Part shown: positions 44,296-57,900 of the stretch, one piece after another | Numbering within the stretch: the first letter of the stretch is position 1 | How the letters are laid out: the number at the start of each line of letters is the position of its first letter | Assembly: GCA_037176885.1 (NCBI GenBank) | Contig: JAWWNJ010000008.1 | Location: forward strand, 744,001-808,000 | Direction: 5' to 3' | Length of the DNA: 64,000 bases | From: Favolaschia claudopus | Lineage: Eukaryota > Basidiomycota > Agaricomycetes > Agaricales > Mycenaceae | Translations under genes and position numbers: made by a program | The notes under the pieces: generated by a model | The model's input: only the letters and a program-made list of their open reading frames with translations | The model's database searches: none | What the model was told of the DNA's origin: nothing

Positions 44296-46298
44296 CTACA
44301 TTACTGAATCAATGTTTTCCTTTTCCTCCTCCTTCCCTTCTTGGATGATTCCTGCAATGACAAGACGCAAATATTCATCCACGCCCCCCACCTCAAGAGG
44401 ATGAGATGCGTGGTGAGCCTTCAGAGCGTAAATGAAGGCACCTGAGTACACCCTCCCGCCAAACCGCCGGGAATGTGTATCACGATGAAGGTGTGGGTCA
44501 ATCGGAGGACCAGTAGTTGAGCCAAGGATCTATGGGTAAAAGACATGGATGAGCACAGTGCAATGCATCAAATGAATAAATCAATTACCGGCTGCGAATG
44601 AGTCGTTTGTACATCGACTCTGACAGGAATAGATTTCTCGTAATGCTGAACCAACGAGGGAAGTGTATGGGCCAGGATTTGGCGGGGTACAGTCACACAC
44701 ATCTTGGCGCTAGGTGGACCAGCCCCCTCGCAAATGGCGGCTACGATCGGCGCAATGAAAACATCGACCTTGAAGGCTGTCCTAGAATGACCACGAATAG
44801 AGAGAAATGACGACAAGGGTGGTATGGTTTCGTCGACAGCGTTGTGAAGAACATGTGCCTGCAAGACTTGAAGCTCATTCTGTAGCTGGAAGAGATGCGT
44901 GAGATGAGAGTTCCTTATGAGACAAGAATAGCCCACCTCTGAGAGGCGCCTCACACATACAGCAGAAATGAAGGCGGAGAGAAAACCCTGGGGGATGGAA
45001 GCTACGGATCGCCACTGAAAAAAGCGCCTCCACAGCTTGCGGAGGGCAGCAAAATCCGGCGCCTTAGGAACCCAGAGTGTACTCTGAGATGCAGCAAACG
45101 AAGGGGTGGGGCGCGCATAACGACGAAGAGTAACAATGTCAGGAAAAGAATCGGAAACATCGGCCACCATTTCAGACATTGTGTTAGCAGCAATGACCCC
45201 GACCCTTAGATCGGCCCGCCACACAGCCAAAAAGGCATTCAATTCTGCTGAGGACAGAGTCTGGGCTGCCAACAGCAGAGTGTCCCCTAACCCGCGCAGA
45301 GCTTGCCTCAGGGCAATAGCTTCGGTGCATCCAGCAAGGCCCTAAATTCCATAAGCACAGAATCTAAAAACAGCAAAGACGGGAATGCACCTCATTATAC
45401 TTTCCGCCCATTAGTAGAACAAACAACAGAAGGCCGCCTCGCGACAGACAAGTGTGAGCTTGAATGCGGTGTGCTGTGTATACGAAAGCCTCAATGAAAT
45501 CATCCTCCGGTGGGCTGTATACAGTCAGAGACATTTTCAAGAGCAATATTTACCGCAAAACGCACCTATAAACCACATGAGTGGCTCCTAAAACCAGTGC
45601 TTCCATCTCTGTCGTGAATATCAAGTCAAGAGAACCCATGCGGTTGAGGCATGCAAGGTCCGTGACAACGTCGCCCTTGACCTGAGTAATGAACCATATA
45701 ATTAGCTAATATTGCGGACAGACTCAGAGCGGTGTACCAGGCAAGAATAGAAACCAAATGCCTCAATGAGTGCACTGAACGGCGCAGCCAGAGGGTCTTG
45801 GGTTGCTGGTTTGTCGAAGAGAAAGATGGCAGTGACACATAGTCCGAGTAACCGACAGAGGCGACAACAAATATCTTGAAGAGTGATGTTGGGGTCGGAT
45901 AGCCAAGATCTGAAGCAGGAATTAAGGCGCGGGAAAGGCAGCTGCGCTATCACTTACGCGGCGTCAATACCAATCCGGAGCGACTGGATTTCATTGCGAT
46001 TGGTGACGAAACCCTCCTCAATGGCTAAATTCTTCAACGGGCGGCATTGGAGCGCACAATCTAGTAGCTATGAAAATGAACATCAGTTGAGCTGTCCGGG
46101 AGGAGGAAATAGAAAGTGCTCACTGGCCAAAGTTCATCCATGCTTGTTGAGGGTGGAGAGAGAGGAGAGGTCTCCTATTTCACGTCCCAATCCGGTAACA
46201 TGTGCAGAAGGCGGAGTCGCCGCAACCAATTCCATCTTGCTGCCCATGGTGTCACGGAGCGCATTTAGGTGCGCAACGAAGGCTCCCATGGACATCAT
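44296..46298 (-). CDS. Second gene of the YR element, unknown function, copy 1
   Basis: A multi-exon gene just upstream of and parallel to the recombinase, ending at TAG 44296, about 110 bases before the recombinase ATG. Coding blocks in order: MMSMGAFVAHLNALRDTM, then GLGREIGDLSSLSTL; LLDCALQCRPLKNLAIEEG; SWLSDPNITLQDICCRLCRL; ALIEAFGFYSCL; DLACLNRMGSLDLIF; ALRGLGDTLLLAAQTLSSAE; AALRKLWRRFFQWRSVA; and the last exon ILGSTTGPPIDPHLHRDT ending ENIDSVM. It looks helical and soluble with no signature I know. Start is uncertain (46298 or an upstream exon). A diverged duplicate of the first block (MHSGAFVLHLRAFRDTV) lies at 46440-46510. It may be an accessory factor for recombination or a cargo protein. 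Confidence 0.55.
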
Positions 46299-46875
46299 CT
46301 GGAATGTGCTGGCTGGGGCGAGCTGGGAAGGAAAATGGAAATAAATAAGATGTATAGGCTGTAATACTCAAGTACACACCTTTCGACGCGAACTTTGGAC
46401 AATTGGAATAGTTCCCCTCTACCTGTTGAGCCCCAGACCTTCTATTTGATGGCAAACGGTGTCACGGAATGCACGTAGGTGCAAAACGAAGGCTCCCGAG
46501 TGCATAATTTGGAGGTGGCAATGAATCGATGTATGTGTGGCACTGAGCGCGGTTGGGACTGATCGCCACAGGGTACTGAGTGTGATGAGTGAGCTCAAAA
46601 TCAAGAGCTACAAAGGAGAGGATTAACAAAGAAAGCAGTCTTGAAGTAGAAAGAAAATACGAACCTTATACTAAGCGGAGATTCCATTGAGAATCTCTCG
46701 AGGTGGCAGGTAAGTGCGAGGAAGTACAGAGGGCAGTTCAATCCATCAAGATATATTTAGCAGTCGAAATTGAGCTGGGCAGCAGGAGGATATCCCAGTT
46801 GTCGCCGAATCGTAGCAGGTGGCAAGAGGAAAGAGTGAATTTCCTTTTCGGGATGGCTGACCCAACAAACAACGC

Positions 46876-47020
46876 GTGTCGCGTTGACGCGTTAACGCGT
46901 CCGTTTCGCCGTGGAGTTTACCGGCTTGTTCCCGGACCCTCACGCCATCTTTTGGACGCGCAGAACTCACGTGAGACGCGTCGAGTTTTGGCTGCATGTG
47001 GCCAAAACTCGTCGCGTCGA
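46876..47020. repeat. ACGCGT/GACGCG-rich patch inside the YR element
   Basis: Contains GTTGACGCGTTAACGCGTCC, GGACGCGCAG, GAGACGCGTCGAG and CGTCGCGTCGAG within 140 bases (second copy at 55517-55661). The TTGACGCG word is the same as in the cluster at 10.07-10.64 kb. Confidence 0.6.
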
Positions 47021-47339
47021 GTTCTGGATTATTTTCCCACTTGTAACACTGTGCAGGATATCACAACTCATTCTTTAAGACCCGCTTCATACAGAACGCG
47101 TAAAAAACACATGAATTGCATTTTCTTCCACCACTCGGCAGCCGCAAGTTTCGGGCGAGAAGCTAATTGCCTTGCTACACTGGCCACTGCAAATATAATA
47201 GAAACCACGGTGGAAGCTTCTGGTGTGAGGTATGACTGGTATGGGCATGATAAGAGCAAAATGAGATAGAAAGGTGCATGCAACGCGCTATCCTGGGCGC
47301 GGGGGCAGCAAATAAGCAAGTGAGTGCTTATTTTGAATC

Positions 47340-47377
47340 ATTTTACCGTAAAATGATGTCGATTTACGGTAAAATAG
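47340..47377. promoter_or_regulatory. Perfect 13-bp inverted repeat, candidate recombinase-binding motif
   Basis: ATTTTACCGTAAA and TTTACGGTAAAAT face each other across a 10-base spacer (second copy near 55981). The same TTTACSG word recurs at the element's left end (GTTTTACGGGG near 41570) and several times in the last 50 bases of the right end, including the hairpin CGGTAAATCG...CGATTTACCG near 50140-50162. That distribution is what a recombinase or accessory-protein binding site would show. Confidence 0.55.
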
Positions 47378-47379
47378 AG

Positions 47380-50135
47380 CCCACGTGACAGTCGCGTCCT
47401 GCAATCTACACCTCCGTAATACGCGTCCGAAGCCTCTGAAGCCCATTTTGAGGACCAGGATATATCTCAGACATACATACCCTTCCCCATGCACCTACAA
47501 ACCATTATTTTCTTCTCTCTGTAGTGTCTAGGTAAATCAGTTATGTCCACTAAGTAGATTTCGGAATTCCATCACTCAGGCTATCTGCCTTCGTTAGAAG
47601 ATGTGTATGTGAATTTATTGATCGTAACCTACTACAAAGTCGGGTAGAAGATGAGCATCAGATCCATATTAGTATGTACAGTTCTGTATGTAGGATGTTT
47701 GTGCACTGGGAAATTGCGACGTTGGCGATGGCGATGACGACGTGTTTTTGGTCAACAGCGTCGCAGCGACCTCGCCAGCGTGTAGCGAGTAGTAGGAAGG
47801 CGTCGTGGATGTGTTGTTTTGGGCAGGAAGGTGAGGGGGTTGCGGAGAAAATAACTGCCCAAGGTCTTGCGTTTACCCGACTTTGGCGGCGGCGGCAACA
47901 ACAGATTTTGGTCGGCGGCATCACGGCGGCCCCGGGACATGTAAAGGAGGCTCAGAGGGTGCGATAGATGCTTTGGCTTGAGTTAAGAGGTGAGGGGCTG
48001 TGAAAATAGAGGCTGACAGACCTTCTTAGTGTGCCCAGCACATCCCCGACATTGGCGGCAGCGATGTCAACGTGTTCGATTGAAAGCTTCGATATCCGTT
48101 AACAGGCGTGTAGATGAAGCTCTGACAGTGCGGGAGATGTGTTCGTTTAATGAAATCGAATAAAATACGAGCATTTTTGTGACCTTACCTTATTTATGAC
48201 GATGGGGTAAACCAAGCAACGGGCGGCGAGCCCGAGGTTTGCGTGCGCAGGAGGACATGCGAGCACGTCCATCGTATCTGAAGCTACTCTTAGTTCGAGG
48301 GAAATGACACATACACAAGAGAAATCCATACATCAGGTAAATTGGTGTACTTGCTGAAAGAGGCGGCGTGGGCATTCGTTCGGCGACAGCCCGGGGAATA
48401 ACGAGGACATGAAGAGACGGGGAATGTTCTAAAGTGTCCAGAAATGTTTCAATTCAAGAGAAACGGCCGAGAAATGGGTGAGCAACTCACCTTTTCTTCG
48501 CACATGCCTTATTTGGATAGCAGCTCGGGCGAGGAGGCCGGCCACAATCATCGTGCGAAGACGGCGCGAGTTCTGGGTAGAGGAGTCAATTGTGAGGGCA
48601 CTGACACATGTAAGAGTGCTTTAGCTTGAAGGAAACAAGAGATATTTGAAGGAGAAACTTACATTTTTATGCTGGAGCTGATGGCTGGGAGGTACCCTCG
48701 GTACGGTTGTTTCGAAGGCAACGCGCGATAGCGCGTAGCGCGACGTTGGATGGAGTTGAAGTCGGCCTTGTTGGTTTTAATGAAGATGGAGAGGGCGGGG
48801 GTTGGTACAGCGCGTTCGAGGAGAGTCGGATTTACGGCGGGGGATTTGCGGGACGTGAGACGGCGGAACGGGCAGATGGGGTTTGAGGTGTGGGTACAGC
48901 GGTGGTGGCTGCGGCGGCCGGTGCAGGTAAGATGTTGGATGTAGAAGAGTGGTAAACTAGGGAGACGGTAGCGTCGTTAGCATGGTGCAGGAGGTATGGG
49001 GAGAGAACGGCGGGACAACACCTTTTCTTCTTAAGACTCGAGGAGGCGGCGCTGTATTAGGGAGAGCTTGGAAGAGTGGGGAGAGCGCAGCCGAAGGGCA
49101 AGGGGATGAAGAAAGAGGTATAAAAAAACAGCCACGCACATCGATGCGTGTACGTGCTACGTGGCAGCTGCGTCTCATCGCGTGTAGTGAGTGACGCAGT
49201 GAGCAGCTGGAGATAGTTCAGTTTATGCAAAAGAACAAAAATCCGAGAGAGAGAGAGCGAGAGACATACATTTTGGTGGCTGAGATGCACGACGAGCGCG
49301 ATCGTTCGGCGACGACGCCCGGACTCACGAGCATAAAAGCAGATAGATAGCGTCCGGGGAGCACTGTTCGTGCTCTGGTTTGTACAACACAATGTGAAAC
49401 GAGTAAGATACATACGCTTTTGTGAACCCATCTCATTTGGGATAGTGATTGAGAGGTGAGGTTTATTCGGTCGTTTAGCGACAGCGGCTAGCTAGGTAAA
49501 AGAAAGAGGTATTTGAAGCGCCACAGGCTGGCTGTGACAACTTTAGTGCGAAGGGAAAGAGCTTGAAATAAGGGAGATAACCTACATACTTTTTCTGATC
49601 TCGAGCGAGATATCTGCAAACACAGAATTGCAGCAAAGGCGGCGGTAATTCCGAGCATGCAGCTACATTGGGGGCGTCCCAGGGGACCTGTCTGTACTTG
49701 GGTTCGTGTAAACGAAGCAAGAAATTAGAAAGATACATACACATTGTCCCGATTTTGGGGGTGGTACCGGAATGGGAGTGGACACAGCTATTATCAAAGG
49801 TGTAGACAGCGACAGCTGGGTAGTGAACGTTGTCGGAAGCACCTGGGGATGACAAGTAGACGGTAGGAAGCGGCAGGCGGCAGGAGAGAAGCACAAGAAG
49901 AGGGGGCACAGTGCGCGAGGGTTTTTTATGTAAAAGCAAATCCGAATCTTGATTCTTTTCAGATTGATTCTCTTCAGATTGATTGTGGCTCGACCCGACA
50001 AAGAGAGAGGAAGTAGACTGTAGCATGCGCGCACGCGTCGTTTGCTGTCTGCAGTGCTTGCGGTGGTGGGAGGAGCGAGACCGGGGATCAAACGCGCTGA
50101 TCGACTTGATCCAGCGCTGATGATGCCTGTCCCGG
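47380..50135. other. Right part of YR element copy 1, no confident gene
   Basis: About 2.8 kb (copy 2: 56021-58776). Several minus-strand stretches are bounded by plausible splice signals (GTATGT donors near 49270, 49590 and 49740). There are recurring Arg/Cys-rich words and one CxxC...GHTKKVC string near 48060 reminiscent of a degenerate zinc knuckle. I could not build a continuous protein. It may hold a decayed third gene or regulatory sequence. A GA microsatellite lies near 49245. Confidence 0.35.
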
Positions 50136-50537
50136 GCACCGGTAAATCGCGGCGATTTACCGTGCATTTCCGTAAATTAAGGTAAATAAAGGTACTTATG
50201 TTTTTTGTTTTACGGGGTTTGATCCCGTTGATCCCGCCGGCTTGTCATTGATGCTATCAACCGCGTCCCCTTTGGGCGCGTTTGATGCCCGGCCTTCCTA
50301 ATCGGGAAACGGATTTCGCGTCAGCGCTCGCTGCTTGCCCCTCGAGCCTCTTGCATACACATTCCAAGTACAAAGATCTTATCTTACAGCTGTTGTAGGA
50401 AGTAAATTCAATCTTGATTTCAGTATGTATGTATCAGCTTTAAGATGTATCAAGAACTTTGTATCGAGCCGAGCACTTGTACTTCGAGCAGAAACAAATG
50501 AGAAAGAACTGTATTCCACAGAAATGGACGCCCTAGG

Positions 50538-52827
50538 TCAGTCAACACTGACTCCTCTCTTGCTCCTCCGGCCAATGGTAACTCCCCGCGCCTTGTTGCT
50601 GTCTCTGATTGCGCCAATGAGTTTCGAAATACGTTTGTGAGTCTCGGGGTAAGTCTTCATGAATTCTGCTTCATTGCGGCCCAATCTGAAGGAAGGCAAG
50701 TTAGCGAGAGCTGCACTTTACAAGAAGGTAACAAACTACTGACCTTTCGTACTCGTCAAAAATCAGCTTACGTTGGGACCGCTTTGACCCAGTAATCTTT
50801 CTCATTCCGTCCGAATACCATTCCCGTGGCCAATCCCGCAAAGCCTTCAAGTTCTGGCTTTCATCCCCATGCTCCCACTGGCGAACAGCCTCAAGCCAAG
50901 CCTTATCGCCTTTCTTCAAGTCGGGAATAGCCACACCCGGGATGACTTCCACTTGCTCAGATATCAGAGGGCGAGAGTTGCGGGAAGGTGTGTTAGGGTT
51001 TGAGATGTTCTCAACAGAGGCATTGCGTGCGGGGTTTGACTGGGTAGGTGGGGAGAGCGGTGGTGAAGCAGTTGGATAGGAACGTGTTGACAGTGTCGTG
51101 CTTCCATGACGGTCACGGTGGGAATTCTGGGAATTCGATGAATCAAGGCTGATTGCATTCAGCTTCGCCATGATTTCGGATGTGGTGGCACGGAATTCCT
51201 GAGTTGTGACTGGCTTGACCAGTAGATGTTCACCCATGAAGCTCTTGTCAACTTCGTTCTGCACGGGACACAGGGCATCAGCATGGCCAGTTTCGTAACT
51301 CTGGAGGGAATCTAGAAGGTATTTCATCAACGTATCGACCTGGAAAGATTCAGCTACTGGTCAGGTCAAATTCCGAACAAGTATGACTTACATGCTCGCC
51401 AATAGCCCAGCCACCCCACCATCGAACAATATTCAAGGACCATCGCTTCCCAAGAGGCGCAAACATGAAGCGATATTGTGCCCCTCCACGACGGAAACTG
51501 TGAGTCGTGTACGTCTTCTCAAGTTGCGCCGCGACTGTGAATTCAGTGATGAGGTCCTGACACATTTGCAGAGTCATCTCCCGCTTCGCATGAATTGTTC
51601 CATTGGACGCAATGTACGGAAAAATGTAGTCATCGGGCTCGAGCTTCCGACCCAGGCAAAGCTCATAGAAAGGGAGCCAGGTAAGCAGATGTTGATACAT
51701 GTCGAGGGCGGGAAGGTCGGGTTGGCCATAAATATTATATTCATTGCCTACGCCGTCGTGAGTTATTTTACTTGGACCACTGTCAGCAAGACTAACTTTC
51801 TCGTGTTCCGTCGTAGCCTTGCTTGTGTTGCCATCCTTTACGACCATCTAAGAAGACTTTGAAATACGGGTGACTGGAAGGTAGTGGCCCAATACAATTC
51901 AAAGTCAAGTCCCGCATCTGAAGTCCGCACAGCTCAAAGTTTCTGCGTGACGAGACTCGGAGTTAGAAAATACTTCATCAGAAGACGGTAAACCAGATGC
52001 AGCTAACCTTGTCCAAAGCGTGAAGCCACTGGAAGCAAAACCCCGCATTAACCCATGCTTCAAGAGAAGAAGACGCTCCGCCAGTGCAGTAGGTGGAATT
52101 CCGGCCTTCGTAGCATCGACCAGCCTTGATGTCGGACAAATAGACTCGGACCAGTTCATGAGCGTGGTCATGTCCTCAACGGACATAGCCTCAGCATGGT
52201 TTCTTGTCGCGGCTGCACCCTTCTCGCTGTCTCGGATTTTGATAATTTTTACCAGACTTGTGACGATTCCCGCTCGAGCGGGACAGCCAGTGAGTTTATT
52301 TGTTTCCTCATTCCACCGGTACTCGCCAGCATATTTATCTCCATCCCTATGACTCAAGGTTAGAATACAAAACCTTCAGTGAATTGAAAACATGGTGGAG
52401 CTTACATTGTGTCCCAATACTTTGCGTAGGCGCCATGAATTCCATCCGCTGTACTTTTACCCAGTCCTTCAACCAGGCATTTCTGAGTAATAAACATCTC
52501 CAGAGCAACCGCAGAGTACTGGTTGGGCGGCTTCGAGAATGCCTGGGCCAGCAAATCCGTATTGATGTTTTGCTCGCACACCCAATTTGGGTCCTCTGTC
52601 TTGCGCTTCCTTCTTTCCGCAACCACGGAAGCCAAAAAATCCTCGCCTCTCGCCAGATAACCCTTGTAGGCATTCGTTGTGTTTTCTGCATTGGTATATT
52701 TTGCCCGAGCATCACGAGTATTTTGGGCTAACGTTGCTGCAGTCACGGATTGCTTTTCTGCGGTTTTCTTCTTCCTTCCACCGGGTTTCTTCCCCTCCGA
52801 AGATGCTGTCTTGCGTGCGCGGGCCAT
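50538..52827 (-). CDS. Tyrosine recombinase (Crypton-like), copy 2
   Basis: Same gene as at 41897-44186, shifted by 8,641. The only difference noticed within the gene lies in the first intron (52357, A instead of G), so the protein is identical and also expected to be active. Having two intact identical recombinase genes head to tail means the array can in principle resolve by recombination at the shared core. Confidence 0.88.
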
Positions 52828-52936
52828 TAGAGAGATAATAAGATAGAGATAGTACAGTAGAATGTAAAGAGCGGAGACAAATGTGTTTAGGGGTACATTA
52901 TAAATTGACTACCATATTTGGAACACTGGATAGCGC

Positions 52937-54939
52937 CTACATTACTGAATCAATGTTTTCCTTTTCCTCCTCCTTCCCTTCTTGGATGATTCCTGCAATG
53001 ACAAGACGCAAATATTCATCCACGCCCCCCACCTCAAGAGGATGAGATGCGTGGTGAGCCTTCAGAGCGTAAATGAAGGCACCTGAGTACACCCTCCCGC
53101 CAAACCGCCGGGAATGTGTATCACGATGAAGGTGTGGGTCAATCGGAGGACCAGTAGTTGAGCCAAGGATCTATGGGTAAAAGACATGGATGAGCACAGT
53201 GCAATGCATCAAATGAATAAATCAATTACCGGCTGCGAATGAGTCGTTTGTACATCGACTCTGACAGGAATAGATTTCTCGTAATGCTGAACCAACGAGG
53301 GAAGTGTATGGGCCAGGATTTGGCGGGGTACAGTCACACACATCTTGGCGCTAGGTGGACCAGCCCCCTCGCAAATGGCGGCTACGATCGGCGCAATGAA
53401 AACATCGACCTTGAAGGCTGTCCTAGAATGACCACGAATAGAGAGAAATGACGACAAGGGTGGTATGGTTTCGTCGACAGCGTTGTGAAGAACATGTGCC
53501 TGCAAGACTTGAAGCTCATTCTGTAGCTGGAAGAGATGCGTGAGATGAGAGTTCCTTATGAGACAAGAATAGCCCACCTCTGAGAGGCGCCTCACACATA
53601 CAGCAGAAATGAAGGCGGAGAGAAAACCCTGGGGGATGGAAGCTACGGATCGCCACTGAAAAAAGCGCCTCCACAGCTTGCGGAGGGCAGCAAAATCCGG
53701 CGCCTTAGGAACCCAGAGTGTACTCTGAGATGCAGCAAACGAAGGGGTGGGGCGCGCATAACGACGAAGAGTAACAATGTCAGGAAAAGAATCGGAAACA
53801 TCGGCCACCATTTCAGACATTGTGTTAGCAGCAATGACCCCGACCCTTAGATCGGCCCGCCACACAGCCAAAAAGGCATTCAATTCTGCTGAGGACAGAG
53901 TCTGGGCTGCCAACAGCAGAGTGTCCCCTAACCCGCGCAGAGCTTGCCTCAGGGCAATAGCTTCGGTGCATCCAGCAAGGCCCTAAATTCCATAAGCACA
54001 GAATCTAAAAACAGCAAAGACGGGAATGCACCTCATTATACTTTCCGCCCATTAGTAGAACAAACAACAGAAGGCCGCCTCGCGACAGACAAGTGTGAGC
54101 TTGAATGCGGTGTGCTGTGTATACGAAAGCCTCAATGAAATCATCCTCCGGTGGGCTGTATACAGTCAGAGACATTTTCAAGAGCAATATTTACCGCAAA
54201 ACGCACCTATAAACCACATGAGTGGCTCCTAAAACCAGTGCTTCCATCTCTGTCGTGAATATCAAGTCAAGAGAACCCATGCGGTTGAGGCATGCAAGGT
54301 CCGTGACAACGTCGCCCTTGACCTGAGTAATGAACCATATAATTAGCTAATATTGCGGACAGACTCAGAGCGGTGTACCAGGCAAGAATAGAAACCAAAT
54401 GCCTCAATGAGTGCACTGAACGGCGCAGCCAGAGGGTCTTGGGTTGCTGGTTTGTCGAAGAGAAAGATGGCAGTGACACATAGTCCGAGTAACCGACAGA
54501 GGCGACAACAAATATCTTGAAGAGTGATGTTGGGGTCGGATAGCCAAGATCTGAAGCAGGAATTAAGGCGCGGGAAAGGCAGCTGCGCTATCACTTACGC
54601 GGCGTCAATACCAATCCGGAGCGACTGGATTTCATTGCGATTGGTGACGAAACCCTCCTCAATGGCTAAATTCTTCAACGGGCGGCATTGGAGCGCACAA
54701 TCTAGTAGCTATGAAAATGAACATCAGTTGAGCTGTCCGGGAGGAGGAAATAGAAAGTGCTCACTGGCCAAAGTTCATCCATGCTTGTTGAGGGTGGAGA
54801 GAGAGGAGAGGTCTCCTATTTCACGTCCCAATCCGGTAACATGTGCAGAAGGCGGAGTCGCCGCAACCAATTCCATCTTGCTGCCCATGGTGTCACGGAG
54901 CGCATTTAGGTGCGCAACGAAGGCTCCCATGGACATCAT
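52937..54939 (-). CDS. Second gene of the YR element, unknown function, copy 2
   Basis: Copy of the gene at 44296-46298 shifted by 8,641. I noticed no difference. The same uncertainties about start and exon borders apply. Confidence 0.55.
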
Positions 54940-57900
54940 CTGGAATGTGCTGGCTGGGGCGAGCTGGGAAGGAAAATGGAAATAAATAAGATGTATAGGC
55001 TGTAATACTCAAGTACACACCTTTCGACGCGAACTTTGGACAATTGGAATAGTTCCCCTCTACCTGTTGAGCCCCAGACCTTCTATTTGATGGCAAACGG
55101 TGTCACGGAATGCACGTAGGTGCAAAACGAAGGCTCCCGAGTGCATAATTTGGAGGTGGCAATGAATCGATGTATGTGTGGCACTGAGCGCGGTTGGGAC
55201 TGATCGCCACAGGGTACTGAGTGTGATGAGTGAGCTCAAAATCAAGAGCTACAAAGGAGAGGATTAACAAAGAAAGCAGTCTTGAAGTAGAAAGAAAATA
55301 CGAACCTTATACTAAGCGGAGATTCCATTGAGAATCTCTCGAGGTGGCAGGTAAGTGCGAGGAAGTACAGAGGGCAGTTCAATCCATCAAGATATATTTA
55401 GCAGTCGAAATTGAGCTGGGCAGCAGGAGGATATCCCAGTTGTCGCCGAATCGTAGCAGGTGGCAAGAGGAAAGAGTGAATTTCCTTTTCGGGATGGCTG
55501 ACCCAACAAACAACGCGTGTCGCGTTGACGCGTTAACGCGTCCGTTTCGCCGTGGAGTTTACCGGCTTGTTCCCGGACCCTCACGCCATCTTTTGGACGC
55601 GCAGAACTCACGTGAGACGCGTCGAGTTTTGGCTGCATGTGGCCAAAACTCGTCGCGTCGAGTTCTGGATTATTTTCCCACTTGTAACACTGTGCAGGAT
55701 ATCACAACTCATTCTTTAAGACCCGCTTCATACAGAACGCGTAAAAAACACATGAATTGCATTTTCTTCCACCACTCGGCAGCCGCAAGTTTCGGGCGAG
55801 AAGCTAATTGCCTTGCTACACTGGCCACTGCAAATATAATAGAAACCACGGTGGAAGCTTCTGGTGTGAGGTATGACTGGTATGGGCATGATAAGAGCAA
55901 AATGAGATAGAAAGGTGCATGCAACGCGCTATCCTGGGCGCGGGGGCAGCAAATAAGCAAGTAAGTGCTTATTTTGAATCATTTTACCGTAAAATGATGT
56001 CGATTTACGGTAAAATAGAGCCCACGTGACAGTCGCGTCCTGCAATCTACACCTCCGTAATACGCGTCCGAAGCCTCTGAAGCCCATTTTGAGGACCAGG
56101 ATATATCTCAGACATACATACCCTTCCCCATGCACCTACAAACCATTATTTTCTTCTCTCTGTAGTGTCTAGGTAAATCAGTTATGTCCACTAAGTAGAT
56201 TTCGGAATTCCATCACTCAGGCTATCTGCCTTCGTTAGAAGATGTGTATGTGAATTTATTGATCGTAACCTACTACAAAGTCGGGTAGAAGATGAGCATC
56301 AGATCCATATTAGTATGTACAGTTCTGTATGTAGGATGTTTGTGCACTGGGAAATTGCGACGTTGGCGATGGCGATGACGACGTGTTTTTGGTCAACAGC
56401 GTCGCAGCGACCTCGCCAGCGTGTAGCGAGTAGTAGGAAGGCGTCGTGGATGTGTTGTTTTGGGCAGGAAGGTGAGGGGGTTGCGGAGAAAATAACTGCC
56501 CAAGGTCTTGCGTTTACCCGACTTTGGCGGCGGCGGCAACAACAGATTTTGGTCGGCGGCATCACGGCGGCCCCGGGACATGTAAAGGAGGCTCAGAGGG
56601 TGCGATAGATGCTTTGGCTTGAGTTAAGAGGTGAGGGGCTGTGAAAATAGAGGCTGACAGACCTTCTTAGTGTGCCCAGCACATCCCCGACATTGGCGGC
56701 AGCGATGTCAACGTGTTCGATTGAAAGCTTCGATATCCGTTAACAGGCGTGTAGATGAAGCTCTGACAGTGCGGGAGATGTGTTCGTTTAATGAAATCGA
56801 ATAAAATACGAGCATTTTTGTGACCTTACCTTATTTATGACGATGGGGTAAACCAAGCAACGGGCGGCGAGCCCGAGGTTTGCGTGCGCAGGAGGACATG
56901 CGAGCACGTCCATCGTATCTGAAGCTACTCTTAGTTCGAGGGAAATGACACATACACAAGAGAAATCCATACATCAGGTAAATTGGTGTACTTGCTGAAA
57001 GAGGCGGCGTGGGCATTCGTTCGGCGACAGCCCGGGGAATAACGAGGACATGAAGAGACGGGGAATGTTCTAAAGTGTCCAGAAATGTTTCAATTCAAGA
57101 GAAACGGCCGAGAAATGGGTGAGCAACTCACCTTTTCTTCGCACATGCCTTATTTGGATAGCAGCTCGGGCGAGGAGGCCGGCCACAATCATCGTGCGAA
57201 GACGGCGCGAGTTCTGGGTAGAGGAGTCAATTGTGAGGGCACTGACACATGTAAGAGTGCTTTAGCTTGAAGGAAACAAGAGATATTTGAAGGAGAAACT
57301 TACATTTTTATGCTGGAGCTGATGGCTGGGAGGTACCCTCGGTACGGTTGTTTCGAAGGCAACGCGCGATAGCGCGTAGCGCGACGTTGGATGGAGTTGA
57401 AGTCGGCCTTGTTGGTTTTAATGAAGATGGAGAGGGCGGGGGTTGGTACAGCGCGTTCGAGGAGAGTCGGATTTACGGCGGGGGATTTGCGGGACGTGAG
57501 ACGGCGGAACGGGCAGATGGGGTTTGAGGTGTGGGTACAGCGGTGGTGGCTGCGGCGGCCGGTGCAGGTAAGATGTTGGATGTAGAAGAGTGGTAAACTA
57601 GGGAGACGGTAGCGTCGTTAGCATGGTGCAGGAGGTATGGGGAGAGAACGGCGGGACAACACCTTTTCTTCTTAAGACTCGAGGAGGCGGCGCTGTATTA
57701 GGGAGAGCTTGGAAGAGTGGGGAGAGCACAGCCGAAGGGCAAGGGGATGAAGAAAGAGGTATAAAAAAACAGCCACGCACATCGATGCGTGTACGTGCTA
57801 CGTGGCAGCTGCGTCTCATCGCGTGTAGTGAGTGACGCAGTGAGCAGCTGGAGATAGTTCAGTTTATGCAAAAGAACAAAAATCCGAGAGAGAGAGAGCG

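Larger units (their letters stand above)
41552..50199 (-). mobile_element. 8,641-bp tyrosine-recombinase (Crypton-like) element, copy 1
   Basis: Bounded by TACTTAT at 41552-41558 and 50193-50199. The left end reads TACTTAT-GTTTTTTG, the right end AAATAAAGG-TACTTAT. It carries a recombinase gene and a second gene on the minus strand, plus ~3.3 kb without confident genes. Short direct repeats at the ends and absence of long terminal inverted repeats fit YR elements that insert from a circle by recombination at a short identical core. Confidence 0.9.

Noticed and set aside
47380..50167. Third gene of the YR element with zinc-knuckle exons
   Set aside because: Splice-like signals and one Cys-rich string are present, but I could not assemble a continuous frame, and the Cys spacing is not canonical.
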